From assembly GCF_000023825.1 (NCBI RefSeq), contig NC_013061.1, positions 1,178,001 to 1,242,000 of the forward strand: DNA of 64,000 bases. The letters run 5' to 3'. Each line of letters starts with the position of its first letter. Within the stretch, counting starts at the first letter, position 1. Below the pieces are notes generated by a model, which did no database searches, had not been told where the DNA came from, and saw nothing but the letters and a program-made list of their open reading frames with translations. Below are positions 46,415 through 54,980 of this stretch, piece after piece. The DNA comes from Pedobacter heparinus DSM 2366 (GTDB lineage Bacteria > Bacteroidota > Bacteroidia > Sphingobacteriales > Sphingobacteriaceae). Both the position numbers and the translations under genes were made by a program.

Positions 46415-47302
46415 ATGAAAACGATATATAAAACCTTAGTACTGATTGCAGTTAGCGCAATCAGTACCACAGTAAAGGGGCAGTTGAACCCACTGTCCTC
46501 TCAATATTACACCAACCAGTATTTAATTAACCCTGCTTTTGCCGGAGCCGGACAAGGTTTAAAACTGAATGGTGCTTACCGTAAACTCTGGAGCAATGTA
46601 CCCGGATCGCCATTGACCCAAAACCTGACCGCTGATTATGGCTTCAGCAAAGTAGGCCTGGGCCTTACGGTAAACAACGAAAGTGCCGGCCTGCAGCGCC
46701 AGACCAGGGTAGTGGGCAGTTATGCCTATCACCTCAAACTAAACGAGGATAACCATCAGTTACATTTTGGGGTATCCCTGGGTTTCATGAGCCAGCGCCT
46801 GGAAAATGCCGATATTTATGGCAACCCCAGCGACCCGACGGTAGGACAGTATAACGACCGTAAAACCTACCTGGATGGCGATTTTGGGCTTGCCTATACT
46901 TCAGATAAACTGAACATCCAGGCAGCTGTACCCAATCTGAAAAGTGTACTGAAAAAGGATGTGATCAAACTGGCCGATGTCGCTACTTTTTATACAGCAG
47001 TAAGCTATAAGATCCAGATCAGCGAAGGCGCTGAAGGCATGGATGTAGAACCTAAAGTAGCCTACAGGGGTGTAAAAGGGTTTGACAACATCTGGGATGC
47101 AGGGGCACAGTTTGGCATTGCCAATAAGCAGGTATTTTTGCTGGCCATGTACCACAGTACAGAAAACGGAACATTTGGTTTGGGCATGGACTTCAAAAAG
47201 AAATACCTGATCAGCGGAACTTATACCACGCAGACTTCAGCTTTAAGCAGCTATACCAATGGCAGTTTTGAACTGAACCTTAGGTTAAACCTGAGCAAGT
47301 AA
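46415..47302 (+). CDS. PorP/SprF-family type IX secretion membrane protein
   Basis: 295 residues with a signal peptide (to about VKG-QLN). The mature start LNPLSSQYYTNQYLINPAFAG is the hallmark of the PorP/SprF family; the rest alternates strands of an outer-membrane barrel (GLGLTVNNESAGLQRQT, FGLGMDFKKKYLISGTY) and ends in SFELNLRLNLSK. SprF-type proteins are needed for secretion or surface attachment of the adhesin encoded just upstream, so the two genes form a specific pair. A strong terminator closes the unit. Confidence 0.93.
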   Translation: MKTIYKTLVLIAVSAISTTVKGQLNPLSSQYYTNQYLINPAFAGAGQGLKLNGAYRKLWSNVPGSPLTQNLTADYGFSKVGLGLTVNNESAGLQRQTRVVGSYAYHLKLNEDNHQLHFGVSLGFMSQRLENADIYGNPSDPTVGQYNDRKTYLDGDFGLAYTSDKLNIQAAVPNLKSVLKKDVIKLADVATFYTAVSYKIQISEGAEGMDVEPKVAYRGVKGFDNIWDAGAQFGIANKQVFLLAMYHSTENGTFGLGMDFKKKYLISGTYTTQTSALSSYTNGSFELNLRLNLSK

Positions 47303-47319
47303 GACATTGAAATTTTAGC

Positions 47320-47353
47320 AGTCGCTGTGAATTATTTTCACAGCGACTTTTTC
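47320..47353 (+). terminator. Rho-independent terminator after the adhesin-PorP unit
   Basis: Perfect 12-bp stem AGTCGCTGTGAA / TTCACAGCGACT with a 5-nt loop, followed by TTTTTCTT. Lies 18 bp after the PorP/SprF stop. Confidence 0.92.
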
Positions 47354-47421
47354 TTAAATTTAATTTCGATGTGTACTGGGCAATGGTTATTTTGCGCCGG
47401 AAATAATTTAACATTTAAACA

Positions 47422-47724
47422 ATGAGTAATCCAAATACAGATCTGCCGATATCCCACAATGTATATTTTGAAGGTAAAGTTCAAAGCCTTGGCCTGCAAA
47501 CAGAAAAAGGTAAGGCAACACTTGGTGTAATGAAAAAAGGTAACTATACCTTTTCAACCTCTTCACCTGAAGAAATGGTTATAGTGGCAGGTGTAATGAA
47601 CGTTAAATTAGACGATAGCGGATATAAGGCCTATCATGCCCAGGATAAATTTGATGTGGCAGCCGGTGCTTCTTTTGACATTATATGTGATACAGATGTA
47701 GCCTATCTGTGTTATTACGGTTAA
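47422..47724 (+). CDS. ppnP: Pyrimidine/purine nucleoside phosphorylase PpnP (DUF1255)
   Basis: 100 residues; single-domain cupin of the PpnP family, which cleaves several nucleosides with phosphate to base and ribose 1-phosphate. The family signature is clear: VYFEGKVQSLGLQTEKGKA, LGVMKKGNYTFSTSSPEEM and the C-terminal VAYLCYYG. E. coli PpnP is 94 residues, so the length fits. It stands alone after the terminator of the adhesin unit. Confidence 0.92.
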   Translation: MSNPNTDLPISHNVYFEGKVQSLGLQTEKGKATLGVMKKGNYTFSTSSPEEMVIVAGVMNVKLDDSGYKAYHAQDKFDVAAGASFDIICDTDVAYLCYYG

Positions 47725-47728
47725 GTTA

Positions 47729-47895
47729 TTAATTCGGTTTTAACGCAGCAATAAACTCTATTTCAAAAATGAGGGGGGAATAACCCCATCTGCTCCGGCA
47801 ACAGTGTGCCAGTCTACCTTGTTTGTGAGCGTCCAGTTACGGTAAAATGTACAGAAGCGAAGCATCAGATAAACAGGAGAACGGAGTTCAAAATT
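47729..47895 (-). pseudogene. Possible degenerate RidA-like C-terminal fragment
   Basis: On the minus strand one frame reads VDWHTVAGADGVIPP and, after a one-base frame change, the next reads LIFEIEFIAALKPN and a stop at 47729. Together these resemble the C-terminal end of RidA-family proteins, whose last strand is usually xxEIExIA. There is no start codon or full-length frame. Weak call: the match is short and was made by eye. Confidence 0.28.
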
Positions 47896-47977
47896 TTAAA
47901 AAATTGGTAAAACATTTTAATAAAGCAGTTTAATTAGCTTTATTTGAGAAACAGAACCAAATTTTTAAACAGAATCC

Positions 47978-48847
47978 ATGACCTTAAACAGTTTCCTGCC
48001 CTTTATTGGGGTAGACATAGGCGGCTCACACATTACTGCAGCGCATATTGATTCATCTACCTATCATGTTGTTGAAGACAGCCTGGTACGCCAGCGTGTA
48101 GCACCCAAAGAAAGTGCTGAAATTATTCTAAATTCCTGGGTTGAGGGGATTTTACCGCTCGTAAACGGCTTTCCGGCAGGACAGATAAAAATAGGCATTG
48201 CCATGCCTGGCCCTTTTGATTACCAAAGCGGCATTGCTTTGTTTAAAGGTGTGCAGAAATACGATGCTTTATATGGTATAGATATAGGTGAAGCCTTATC
48301 CCGACATTTAAACCTGCCCCTGGAAAACATCATTTTTATCAATGATGCAGAGGCTTTTTTACGTGGAGAGCTGGCTGCTGGTGCTGCTTCTGATGTAAAA
48401 AAGGCTATTGGCATTACTTTAGGCACAGGTTTGGGATCGGCCAGTAATTGCAAGGGAGCGCCAAAAGACGTAAACCGTGCGGCCCTGCCTTTCCTGGAGC
48501 AAAATGCCGAAGAATACATTTCTACCAGGTGGTTCTTAAAACGTTACCATGAGCTTACCGGAGCAGATGTAAAGAATGTGGAAGAATTGCTGAATGTTGC
48601 AGCGCCGGCAATAAAGAATCAGATATTTGATGAGTTTGCTACAAACCTGGGCAGTTTTATCAATGATTTTATAGCAGATGAGGATCCTGAAGTATTGGTT
48701 ATTGGTGGCAACATTGCCCGGACCTGGGCCCATTTTATGCCTAAGCTGGAGCAGCTGGTGGTAAATAAAAAAGTAAAGATCAGGCAAACCGAAATGTGGG
48801 AAAATGCTGCATTGGTAGGTGCAGCCTGTATATGGGTAAATAAATAA
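47978..48847 (+). CDS. ROK-family protein (sugar kinase-like)
   Basis: 289 residues, cytoplasmic, actin-like ATPase fold. N-terminal FIGVDIGGSHITAAHID is the ATP phosphate-1 loop, IGIAMPGPFDYQSGIA and FINDAEAFLRGELAAGA (with the catalytic-type Asp in NDAEAF) are ROK motifs, and ITLGTGLGSA is the phosphate-2 loop. The zinc-binding CxCGxxGCxE segment of classical ROK kinases is absent: that stretch reads EQNAEEYISTRWFLKRY without cysteines. It probably phosphorylates a hexose, and the esterase gene follows 11 bp downstream. Confidence 0.88.
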   Translation: MTLNSFLPFIGVDIGGSHITAAHIDSSTYHVVEDSLVRQRVAPKESAEIILNSWVEGILPLVNGFPAGQIKIGIAMPGPFDYQSGIALFKGVQKYDALYGIDIGEALSRHLNLPLENIIFINDAEAFLRGELAAGAASDVKKAIGITLGTGLGSASNCKGAPKDVNRAALPFLEQNAEEYISTRWFLKRYHELTGADVKNVEELLNVAAPAIKNQIFDEFATNLGSFINDFIADEDPEVLVIGGNIARTWAHFMPKLEQLVVNKKVKIRQTEMWENAALVGAACIWVNK

Positions 48848-48858
48848 TCGTTCAAAAA

Positions 48859-49683
48859 ATGAGAAGATCACTTTTTCTTGCCGGCGTGATGCTGCTGTTT
48901 GGTATACAGCTAACTTTTGCCGCTAAGGTAGATACGGTGCAGACCTACAGTGCATCGATGAAGAAAAACATTAAAGCTGTTGTCATTACACCAGATAGCT
49001 ACGCTGAAGGTAAAACCTATCCTGTTGTATACTTATTGCACGGTGCGGGTGGCAATTATGCCAACTGGATCAATATTGCACCCGAACTGGGTCAATATGC
49101 CGACCAATACCAAACCCTCATTGTTTGCCCGGATGGTAATGTAACCAGCTGGTATTTTGACAGTCCGGTAGATCCGGAATGGAAATATGAAACTTATGTG
49201 GCCACCGAACTGGTAAACTGGATAGATAAGAACTATAAAACGGTAAAAGACCGTAAGGGACGCGCTATTGCGGGCCTAAGCATGGGAGGACATGGTGCCT
49301 TATACCTTTCTTTCAGGCATCAGGATACTTTTGGGGCGGCCGGTAGTATGAGTGGCGGGGTGGATTTTACCTCTTTTCCCCTGAACTGGAATATCGCCAA
49401 AAGGTTGGGCGATTATGATAAGTTCCCGCAACGCTGGAAAGACAATACCATCGTTAATATGATCCATTTGCTGGTGCCCAACCGCCTGGCACTGATCATC
49501 GATTGCGGCAAAGAGGATTTCTTTTACGAGGTAAACATGAAACTTCATGAAGCGTTGCAGTACAGCAATATCCCGCATGATTTTATCATCAGGCCAGGTG
49601 CGCACAATGGGCAATACTGGAACAATGCGGTTAAGTACCAGCTGTTATTTTTTAATGGTTTTTTTAATAAGAAGGGAAAATAA
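48859..49683 (+). CDS. Exported esterase, alpha/beta hydrolase fold (esterase D type)
   Basis: 274 residues with a signal peptide (ends near TFA-AKV). PF00756-type esterase: oxyanion region VVYLLHGAGGNYANW, nucleophile Ser141 in AIAGLSMGGHGALYL, acid in DCGKEDFF (about residue 220) and His249 in RPGAHNGQYWN. Such exported enzymes remove acetyl, feruloyl or other acyl groups from glycans. It is 11 bp behind the ROK gene and 109 bp ahead of the Tat-type sugar isomerase gene; a sugar-related role is likely. Confidence 0.88.
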   Translation: MRRSLFLAGVMLLFGIQLTFAAKVDTVQTYSASMKKNIKAVVITPDSYAEGKTYPVVYLLHGAGGNYANWINIAPELGQYADQYQTLIVCPDGNVTSWYFDSPVDPEWKYETYVATELVNWIDKNYKTVKDRKGRAIAGLSMGGHGALYLSFRHQDTFGAAGSMSGGVDFTSFPLNWNIAKRLGDYDKFPQRWKDNTIVNMIHLLVPNRLALIIDCGKEDFFYEVNMKLHEALQYSNIPHDFIIRPGAHNGQYWNNAVKYQLLFFNGFFNKKGK

Positions 49684-49792
49684 ACCGAAGGTATATTTTC
49701 TGTTAGTTTACCCATATACTTACTTAAATGTTTAGAATTCTTACGTGTACAATACACATTTAGATAAAAATACACACCTATAAATACACATT

Positions 49793-50710
49793 ATGGAAAC
49801 AAAAGACCGCAGAAGTTTTATTAAAGATTTAGGGATGCTGACAGCAGGGGTAGGGCTTGCTTCGTTGCTGCCATTGGAAGCTTTAAGTGCTTTTAAAAAG
49901 GAGCCTTATCTCATTTCCCTGGCCCAATGGTCGCTGCACAATACCTTGTTTGCCAAAAAACTGGACAACCTTGATTTTCCGCTGAAAGCGAAAAGGGATT
50001 TTGATATTCACATTGTAGAATATGTAAGTATATTTTTTGATAAGAAAGAGAAAGACCCGGCTTACCTGAAAGAACTCAAAAACCGGACTGATTCTGAAGG
50101 GATCCAGAACCACCTGATTATGGTAGACCGGGAAGGTAACCTGGGCGATACCGACGATAAAGCAAGACTAACTGCGGTAGAGAACCACTATAAATGGGTA
50201 GATGCAGCCAAATTTCTGGGTTGTAAGACCATCCGTGTAAATGCAGGGGGAAAGGGAACAGCTGCGGAAGTAAAAGCTGCGGCCATTGATGGTCTGGGCA
50301 GGTTAACCGAATACGGTAAAAAGAACAGGATCAATGTTATTGTAGAGAACCACGGTGGTTATTCTTCCGATGGCAAGTGGCTGACGGATGTAATCAAAGG
50401 GGTAAACAGCTCTTATTGTGGAACCTTGCCCGACTTTGGGAACTTTGCCCTGGGGAACGGAAAGGAATATGACCGGTACCTGGGCGTGGAAGAAATGATG
50501 CCTTTTGCCAAGGGGGTAAGTGCTAAAACGATGAAATTTAATGCTGATGGTGAAGAAAGCGACATCGATTACAGCCGCATGTTCAGGATCATTAAAGCCG
50601 CAAAATGGAATGGAATAGTAGGGATTGAGTATTCAGGGGCAGGAGAAACGGAAGACGAAGGGATCAGGAAAACGAAGGCCCTGTTAGAGAAAGTGTTTAA
50701 ACAGGGATAA
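49793..50710 (+). CDS. Sugar isomerase/epimerase-like TIM barrel, Tat-type leader
   Basis: 305 residues. The N-terminus carries a twin-arginine motif DRRSFIKDLG and a hydrophobic stretch (GVGLASLLPLEALSAF), so it is exported folded. The TIM barrel shows SLAQWSLHNTLF, ENHYKWVDAAKFLGCKTIRVN, VIVENHGGYSSDG with the usual Glu185, GTLPDFGNF and VGIEYSGAGETEDEGI. Unlike the four paralogues of the glycan operon, it keeps Glu in the ENHG motif, so it is the more typical member. It converges with the LuxR gene. Confidence 0.88.
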   Translation: METKDRRSFIKDLGMLTAGVGLASLLPLEALSAFKKEPYLISLAQWSLHNTLFAKKLDNLDFPLKAKRDFDIHIVEYVSIFFDKKEKDPAYLKELKNRTDSEGIQNHLIMVDREGNLGDTDDKARLTAVENHYKWVDAAKFLGCKTIRVNAGGKGTAAEVKAAAIDGLGRLTEYGKKNRINVIVENHGGYSSDGKWLTDVIKGVNSSYCGTLPDFGNFALGNGKEYDRYLGVEEMMPFAKGVSAKTMKFNADGEESDIDYSRMFRIIKAAKWNGIVGIEYSGAGETEDEGIRKTKALLEKVFKQG

Positions 50711-50733
50711 TCCTACCCGATCGTTTCAATAGT

Positions 50734-51537
50734 TTATATCAGCTGAGTTTTGCAGGCAAAGCTTACCAGTTCGGCAACATTTTTCGTGTTTGTTTTTTTT
50801 AGCATGTTCTTCCGGTGGTTGGCTACCGTATTTTCGCTGATGTTGAACCTGGAAGCAATCTGCTTGCTGCTCAGCCCGTCGGCCATATAACATAGGATAT
50901 CTCTTTCATGGTGCGATAGCAGTTTATCTTCTGCATAAGGGAAAAAGTAGTTCTCATCAATGATCTGTTTGGTGATGATTCCATTGCTTTCTTCTATTTT
51001 TTCTATACTGTGGTAAATTTGCCTGTCTTTCTTAAAAGGGCTGATGTCTGTAACCATGCCCAAACTGTAGAGCGGTAAACCTGTTTCTCTGGAAGTTATA
51101 TAGCTTCCCCGCTGAAAAATAGGGATATATTTTTCTTCGCTGTTTCTTACCCTGAAATTATACGAAAAAACAAATTTGTGGTGTTCAGACTGGGGCTGCA
51201 ATTTTAAAAAATTGGCATTCGCCGTAAACACGTTTTCATTATAAATCCTGAAGTCATCTTTCTGATAGATATCAATCAGAAAGGGCATGCCACCTTCCAG
51301 CAATTGCTGAGGATGGTGTCCTGTGATGATCCGACAACTATCTGTCATGACCAGGTACTGGGATTTGGTATAATCAATCACAAAAAGCAAGGGTGTGATG
51401 TTGTTCATAGCCATGCTCATCTGCTCAAATCTGGACATAAGCCCCTTAATGTGCTGTTCATCAATGGCATCATTGGTGTAGTAGATGTTTTGCAGATGCC
51501 CTTTGAAAGTAAAATTGAGCGGACGCGCAATGTTCAT
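50734..51537 (-). CDS. PAS-LuxR-type transcriptional regulator
   Basis: 267 residues, cytoplasmic. Residues ~40-180 form a PAS-like sensor region (FVIDYTKSQYLVMTDSC, SRETGLPLYSLGMVTDISPFK). Residues ~200-262 are the LuxR/FixJ HTH: LSHHERDILCYMADGLSSKQIASRF and ISENTVANHRKNMLKKTNTKNVAELV. There is no receiver domain. A perfect 13-bp inverted repeat lies in the gap to the divergent neighbour and could be its binding site. Confidence 0.9.
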   Translation of the reverse strand: MNIARPLNFTFKGHLQNIYYTNDAIDEQHIKGLMSRFEQMSMAMNNITPLLFVIDYTKSQYLVMTDSCRIITGHHPQQLLEGGMPFLIDIYQKDDFRIYNENVFTANANFLKLQPQSEHHKFVFSYNFRVRNSEEKYIPIFQRGSYITSRETGLPLYSLGMVTDISPFKKDRQIYHSIEKIEESNGIITKQIIDENYFFPYAEDKLLSHHERDILCYMADGLSSKQIASRFNISENTVANHRKNMLKKTNTKNVAELVSFACKTQLI

Positions 51538-51607
51538 GATACTTTAACAATATGGAGATTAATGTAGTATATCAAATATAACGCTATTTTTTAAAAAATA
51601 ATAATGA

Positions 51608-51641
51608 CCACATCAATAGCTATTTATGGCTATTGATGTGG
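51608..51641. promoter_or_regulatory. 13-bp perfect inverted repeat between divergent genes
   Basis: CCACATCAATAGC and GCTATTGATGTGG, separated by 8 bp. It lies 71 bp upstream of the LuxR gene start and 47 bp upstream of the next rightward gene. There is no T-run, so it is more likely an operator or a structured leader than a terminator. Confidence 0.55.
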
Positions 51642-51687
51642 ATGGCAGGCCGACCTAATTTAGCTGACAATTATTATAACTAAAAAG

Positions 51688-53430
51688 ATGAAATTTATTT
51701 CGATCTGTATCGTTTTAACAGGTTTGTCTGTAGCTACAGCATATGCACAGCATAAACTGCCTGAAGTACCGGCAGTTCACATCAAGAGTTGTAACATCAA
51801 AGGAACATACGTTCCCAGAGATGATTTTCAAAAAAAGTTTCCCGATTTTAATCAGGACGGACGGTATGTTTTTGATAAAGCAGATGTCATTCCTTCTCCT
51901 ATGGGACTTGATTACGACGGGTATTTTTTTCTTGACCGGTTTGATCAAAAAGAGTTTCCGGCATTTTTTGCCAACAGCAATAATACCTTAAATGGTTTTA
52001 ACAGGATCATTGTCCAATTTACCCCCAGAGAATCAGGGGTGCAATTTCATCTGGACAGGGAAAATTACATTTACAATAGGTTTGATATCGAATATCCCGA
52101 ATTGTATAACCTGAAATCAAACTCAAGGGCTGCATACGATAAGATGAATGCGCTGTATAAATCGGAAGTGCGCAAAGTCCTGGAAAAGAAAGGGGCAGTA
52201 AAGGTAGTTTTTTCAGACCTGGCAAATTCAGCCTATGATACAGATTCTCTTTTTTACGATGACCTGGTACTGGATTTTCAATATGTACAGAGCAATACCT
52301 GGATGCAGGCCAAAACGGCGGCTAAATTTCCTTCCCATTCCCTGTACCAGCTGGTGGTAAAAGATGTTTCCGGAAAAGTCCTGAAAACCTATGGTCAGGC
52401 CATATTCTTTGAAGGCGAACATGGCAAGATGTCGCGACCAAAGCTTACGGAACATTTTGTTTTTGCCACTACCTTTCCAGTAGCGCTTACCTCGTTGGTA
52501 AACCAGTTTTTAAACGATGAAACGTTGTGCAATGAAATCAAATCTGCAAATGCCCTCAGCCAGAAAAATATAAGTTCCAATCAGGTATATGCCAATCTGT
52601 TGCGGTTAAGAAGCGGATACAATTTAATTAAGGCCAAAAAAGCTGAACTGGTTAATATTAGTTTGAACCTGGGTGTTAAACTGATTGAAATAGAAGGTGG
52701 AATTGCAGGTGTAAAGCAAGCAAACGAGCAGCAAAATGCAATTAATTCATTAACAGGTAGCGATGTTTCAGGTGCTATTGGTGGCCTGTTTACGAATATG
52801 ATCCTTAAGGCTGGGCAAAATAAAAACATGGGCAGGATAAACCGCATCACAACGATGCTGCAAAAAAGGGCGGAGGATCTGAAAAATGAGGAAAATATAT
52901 TTTTAAGCCAGGTATCCCAGTACCTGATCCACCCTTCGGATCTGGAAATGCTGTTGCAGGATAAAAATGAGATGGATACGCGCCTGGATGCGATCTTAGA
53001 TCGTACGGTTTCGGACAAAGCAACCGTTTCCAATTCTTTAAATGAAACCTACAGATCGCTTAACCAGACATTTATTTCGAATATCAATACCGGTCTGCAG
53101 TTTGCAATTCAAAACAATACAGCTACTGCAGGTAGTCAGGCAAGTGGTGGAAGTAACAATAACAGCGCGCAGATCGGGGGAGCTGATGCTTGCAGTAAAG
53201 TATCGGAAAGTGAATGGAAATCATCGCCTGAATATAAAAAATGTTCGAGCCAGACCGTGGTAAATACCAGCCAGGCAAGTTGTGAACGGGCCAAGGCTAA
53301 ACTGATAGAGATCACTTTAAAAAATTGCCGTTCAAAGCTACCGGCAAATGAAATTAAGCAATTGGAGCAGACCCGTCAGCAGCTGTTGCAGCGTGCTGCG
53401 CAAATGGATAGCGGAGCCTTTAGGATGTGA
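51688..53430 (+). CDS. Exported protein of unknown function
   Basis: 580 residues, not recognised. Signal peptide MKFISICIVLTGLSVATAYA-Q. The first ~265 residues look like a mixed alpha/beta domain with several aromatic strands (DGYFFLDRFDQKEFPAFF, DLVLDFQYVQSNTWMQ). Residues ~280-480 are long helices, possibly coiled coil (RITTMLQKRAEDLKNEENIFLSQ is part), followed by a Ser/Asn/Gly-rich low-complexity segment and a last ~75-residue domain with four cysteines (DACSKVSESEW, KKCSSQ, SCERAKAK, NCRSKL). The last part again is helical. It converges with the LytTR gene. Confidence 0.75.
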   Translation: MKFISICIVLTGLSVATAYAQHKLPEVPAVHIKSCNIKGTYVPRDDFQKKFPDFNQDGRYVFDKADVIPSPMGLDYDGYFFLDRFDQKEFPAFFANSNNTLNGFNRIIVQFTPRESGVQFHLDRENYIYNRFDIEYPELYNLKSNSRAAYDKMNALYKSEVRKVLEKKGAVKVVFSDLANSAYDTDSLFYDDLVLDFQYVQSNTWMQAKTAAKFPSHSLYQLVVKDVSGKVLKTYGQAIFFEGEHGKMSRPKLTEHFVFATTFPVALTSLVNQFLNDETLCNEIKSANALSQKNISSNQVYANLLRLRSGYNLIKAKKAELVNISLNLGVKLIEIEGGIAGVKQANEQQNAINSLTGSDVSGAIGGLFTNMILKAGQNKNMGRINRITTMLQKRAEDLKNEENIFLSQVSQYLIHPSDLEMLLQDKNEMDTRLDAILDRTVSDKATVSNSLNETYRSLNQTFISNINTGLQFAIQNNTATAGSQASGGSNNNSAQIGGADACSKVSESEWKSSPEYKKCSSQTVVNTSQASCERAKAKLIEITLKNCRSKLPANEIKQLEQTRQQLLQRAAQMDSGAFRM

Positions 53431-53435
53431 TTTTA

Positions 53436-54161
53436 TTAAAACTTGTGACTTTCCAGATAAGCAAAAAATGAGGCCTTGTACTGCTTTCCGATGACAACCT
53501 GGACATTGCTGTTTTTCATGACCACCATATTGTTCTCTACCAGTTCAATGTAGGCTTTTGAGATGATAAAGGATCGGTGTACTTTTATGAAGTCATTTCG
53601 GCCGGCAAGCTTTTTTTCAACTTCGTTGATGCCCAGATAAATTCTGTAGCAATCGTTTGGGGTATAAATTCTGATGTAATTTTTGTCGCTTTCAAATGCA
53701 ATGACCTCACTGTATAAAAACTTTAGGTATTTAGATTGCGTACCTGATATTTTTATAAAGAAAAAATCGTTGTCTGTATTTTCCTGCACTGCAGGAGTTG
53801 TATGACCTGTTATTTTTTTTATCGACTGCTGAAGTCTTTCTATTTTAAATGGTTTATACAAAAAATCATCGGCTTCCAGATCAAAGGCATTTACGGCATA
53901 CTGTGCGTGTGCGGTAATGAATACCAGGAATTTGCATTTCTTTTTTAAATGGGGTGCAAGTTCAATACCACTGATGTGTGGCATATGAATGTCCAGGAAA
54001 ATGATATCTGCTATAAAGTGCTCTGCTGTAAGTTCGGCAATGGCCCTTGTCGGATCGTGGAATGTTTTGATCAGTTCCAGTTCAGGTAGCTCAGCAATAT
54101 ATTCTTCCAGTAATGTTGTAAAGTGGCGTTCGTCGTCAATTATAATACATGTGTAGATCAT
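53436..54161 (-). CDS. LytTR-type response regulator
   Basis: 241 residues. Receiver domain with IIIDDER (acidic pocket), Asp57 in IFLDIHMPHISG as phospho-acceptor, and FLYKPF with the conserved Lys; residues ~140-240 form the LytTR DNA-binding domain (KSDKNYIRIYTPN-like strand, FIKVHRSFIISKAYIELVE). Its partner, usually a 7TM or 5TM histidine kinase of the LytS/His_kinase type, is not adjacent, so it is an orphan. A 7-bp inverted repeat lies 48 bp upstream. Confidence 0.93.
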   Translation of the reverse strand: MIYTCIIIDDERHFTTLLEEYIAELPELELIKTFHDPTRAIAELTAEHFIADIIFLDIHMPHISGIELAPHLKKKCKFLVFITAHAQYAVNAFDLEADDFLYKPFKIERLQQSIKKITGHTTPAVQENTDNDFFFIKISGTQSKYLKFLYSEVIAFESDKNYIRIYTPNDCYRIYLGINEVEKKLAGRNDFIKVHRSFIISKAYIELVENNMVVMKNSNVQVVIGKQYKASFFAYLESHKF

Positions 54162-54208
54162 TATTTAGTAAATCGAGAATAAAAAGTCAAAAATTAACTC
54201 TAAATATA

Positions 54209-54226
54209 TACCATTCACTAATGGTA
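54209..54226. promoter_or_regulatory. 7-bp inverted repeat upstream of the LytTR gene
   Basis: TACCATT and AATGGTA spaced by 4 bp, in the 199-bp gap between the LytTR gene and the divergent HTH gene. LytTR sites are usually direct repeats, so the binding protein is uncertain. Confidence 0.3.
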
Positions 54227-54360
54227 CATATTTTCTTTTCGTATCGGCAAGATGGCTTTATGTCCCTGCAAGCCTGCATTTCGTATAAAGAGTTACGTTT
54301 TTAAAAAAAAAGTATTTAACTAAGTGCAATAATTGTTCACCTTACTAAATTAAACGCTAC

Positions 54361-54708
54361 ATGAATTTACCGCTTTATCAAAGACTAAATGAGTTAATCT
54401 GCATTAGAAACACCGGACCTGTTGAGGTTCTTGCCGAAAAACTGAATATTTCACCGCGGCAGGTGAAGTACATCATCAAAAAAATGCGACAGGATTGCGA
54501 AGCACCTATATGCTTTGACAATGTCAGGCAAAGTTACGTTTATACGGAAAAAGGGCGATGCGATTTTAAATTCCGCGCCAATAATAAAGAAATTGTTACA
54601 GAGGCTATAGATGAGGCATTGAAAAAATACTTCTCACCACTGATTTTAGCCTGGTGTCTTTTACCAGACCTGATCAAAGAAATTGCCATTTTAACATTGG
54701 CTGTTTAA
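54361..54708 (+). CDS. Small HTH-domain protein
   Basis: 115 residues. The N-terminal half is a winged-helix/HTH_11-like domain (RTGPVEVLAEKLNISPRQVKYIIKKMRQ). The rest is short and shows no effector domain (residues 60-115, ending LPDLIKEIAILTLAV). Probably a DNA-binding regulator. It lies before the RHS locus, with two hairpins in the 272-bp gap, so it is probably not in the same transcript. Confidence 0.72.
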   Translation: MNLPLYQRLNELICIRNTGPVEVLAEKLNISPRQVKYIIKKMRQDCEAPICFDNVRQSYVYTEKGRCDFKFRANNKEIVTEAIDEALKKYFSPLILAWCLLPDLIKEIAILTLAV

Positions 54709-54755
54709 ACACGGGGATAGGTAAACAAAACCATTTTTCAGGAAGAAAAAATCTG

Positions 54756-54786
54756 GCCGGGGCAAAAAAATGTCCCGGCTTTTTTG
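54756..54786 (+). terminator. Rho-independent terminator after the HTH gene
   Basis: GCCGGGGC / GTCCCGGC (8 bp with a G-T pair) around an A-rich loop, followed by TTTTTTGT. It lies about 48 bp after the HTH stop. Confidence 0.85.
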
Positions 54787-54880
54787 TGGAAATTGCTGAA
54801 ACTTGCCTTGCTGTGTTGCAATAAACATGGCTTTATTGGGTGTTAAAGTGTGTTTTTGAATCCCGAAAATCTTTTTCAAA

Positions 54881-54940
54881 ATTATTTTCAAAAAAAAAGA
54901 GAGTGCAGTGTGGCTGCACTCTCTTTTTTTAGTATTGGGG
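54881..54940 (+). repeat. Duplicated ~50-bp hairpin element, copy 1
   Basis: The stretch beginning ATTATTTTCAAAAAAAA and running through the GAGTGCAG-loop-CTGCACTC hairpin into TTTTTTTAGTATTG matches the stretch near 63771-63828 with only a few differences. Both copies precede a gene for an exported protein, by 40-80 bp. Confidence 0.8.
54892..54930. terminator. 17-bp stem bidirectional hairpin, copy 1 of a duplicated element
   Basis: A-run plus GAGAGTGCAG pairs perfectly with CTGCACTCTC plus a T-run, 17 bp in all, around the 5-nt loop TGTGG. It can act in both directions. The same element with flanks recurs near 63.8 kb. Confidence 0.85.
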
Positions 54941-54980
54941 GTAAATTTTAACGAGTAATGACATTATAAATTATATACCA

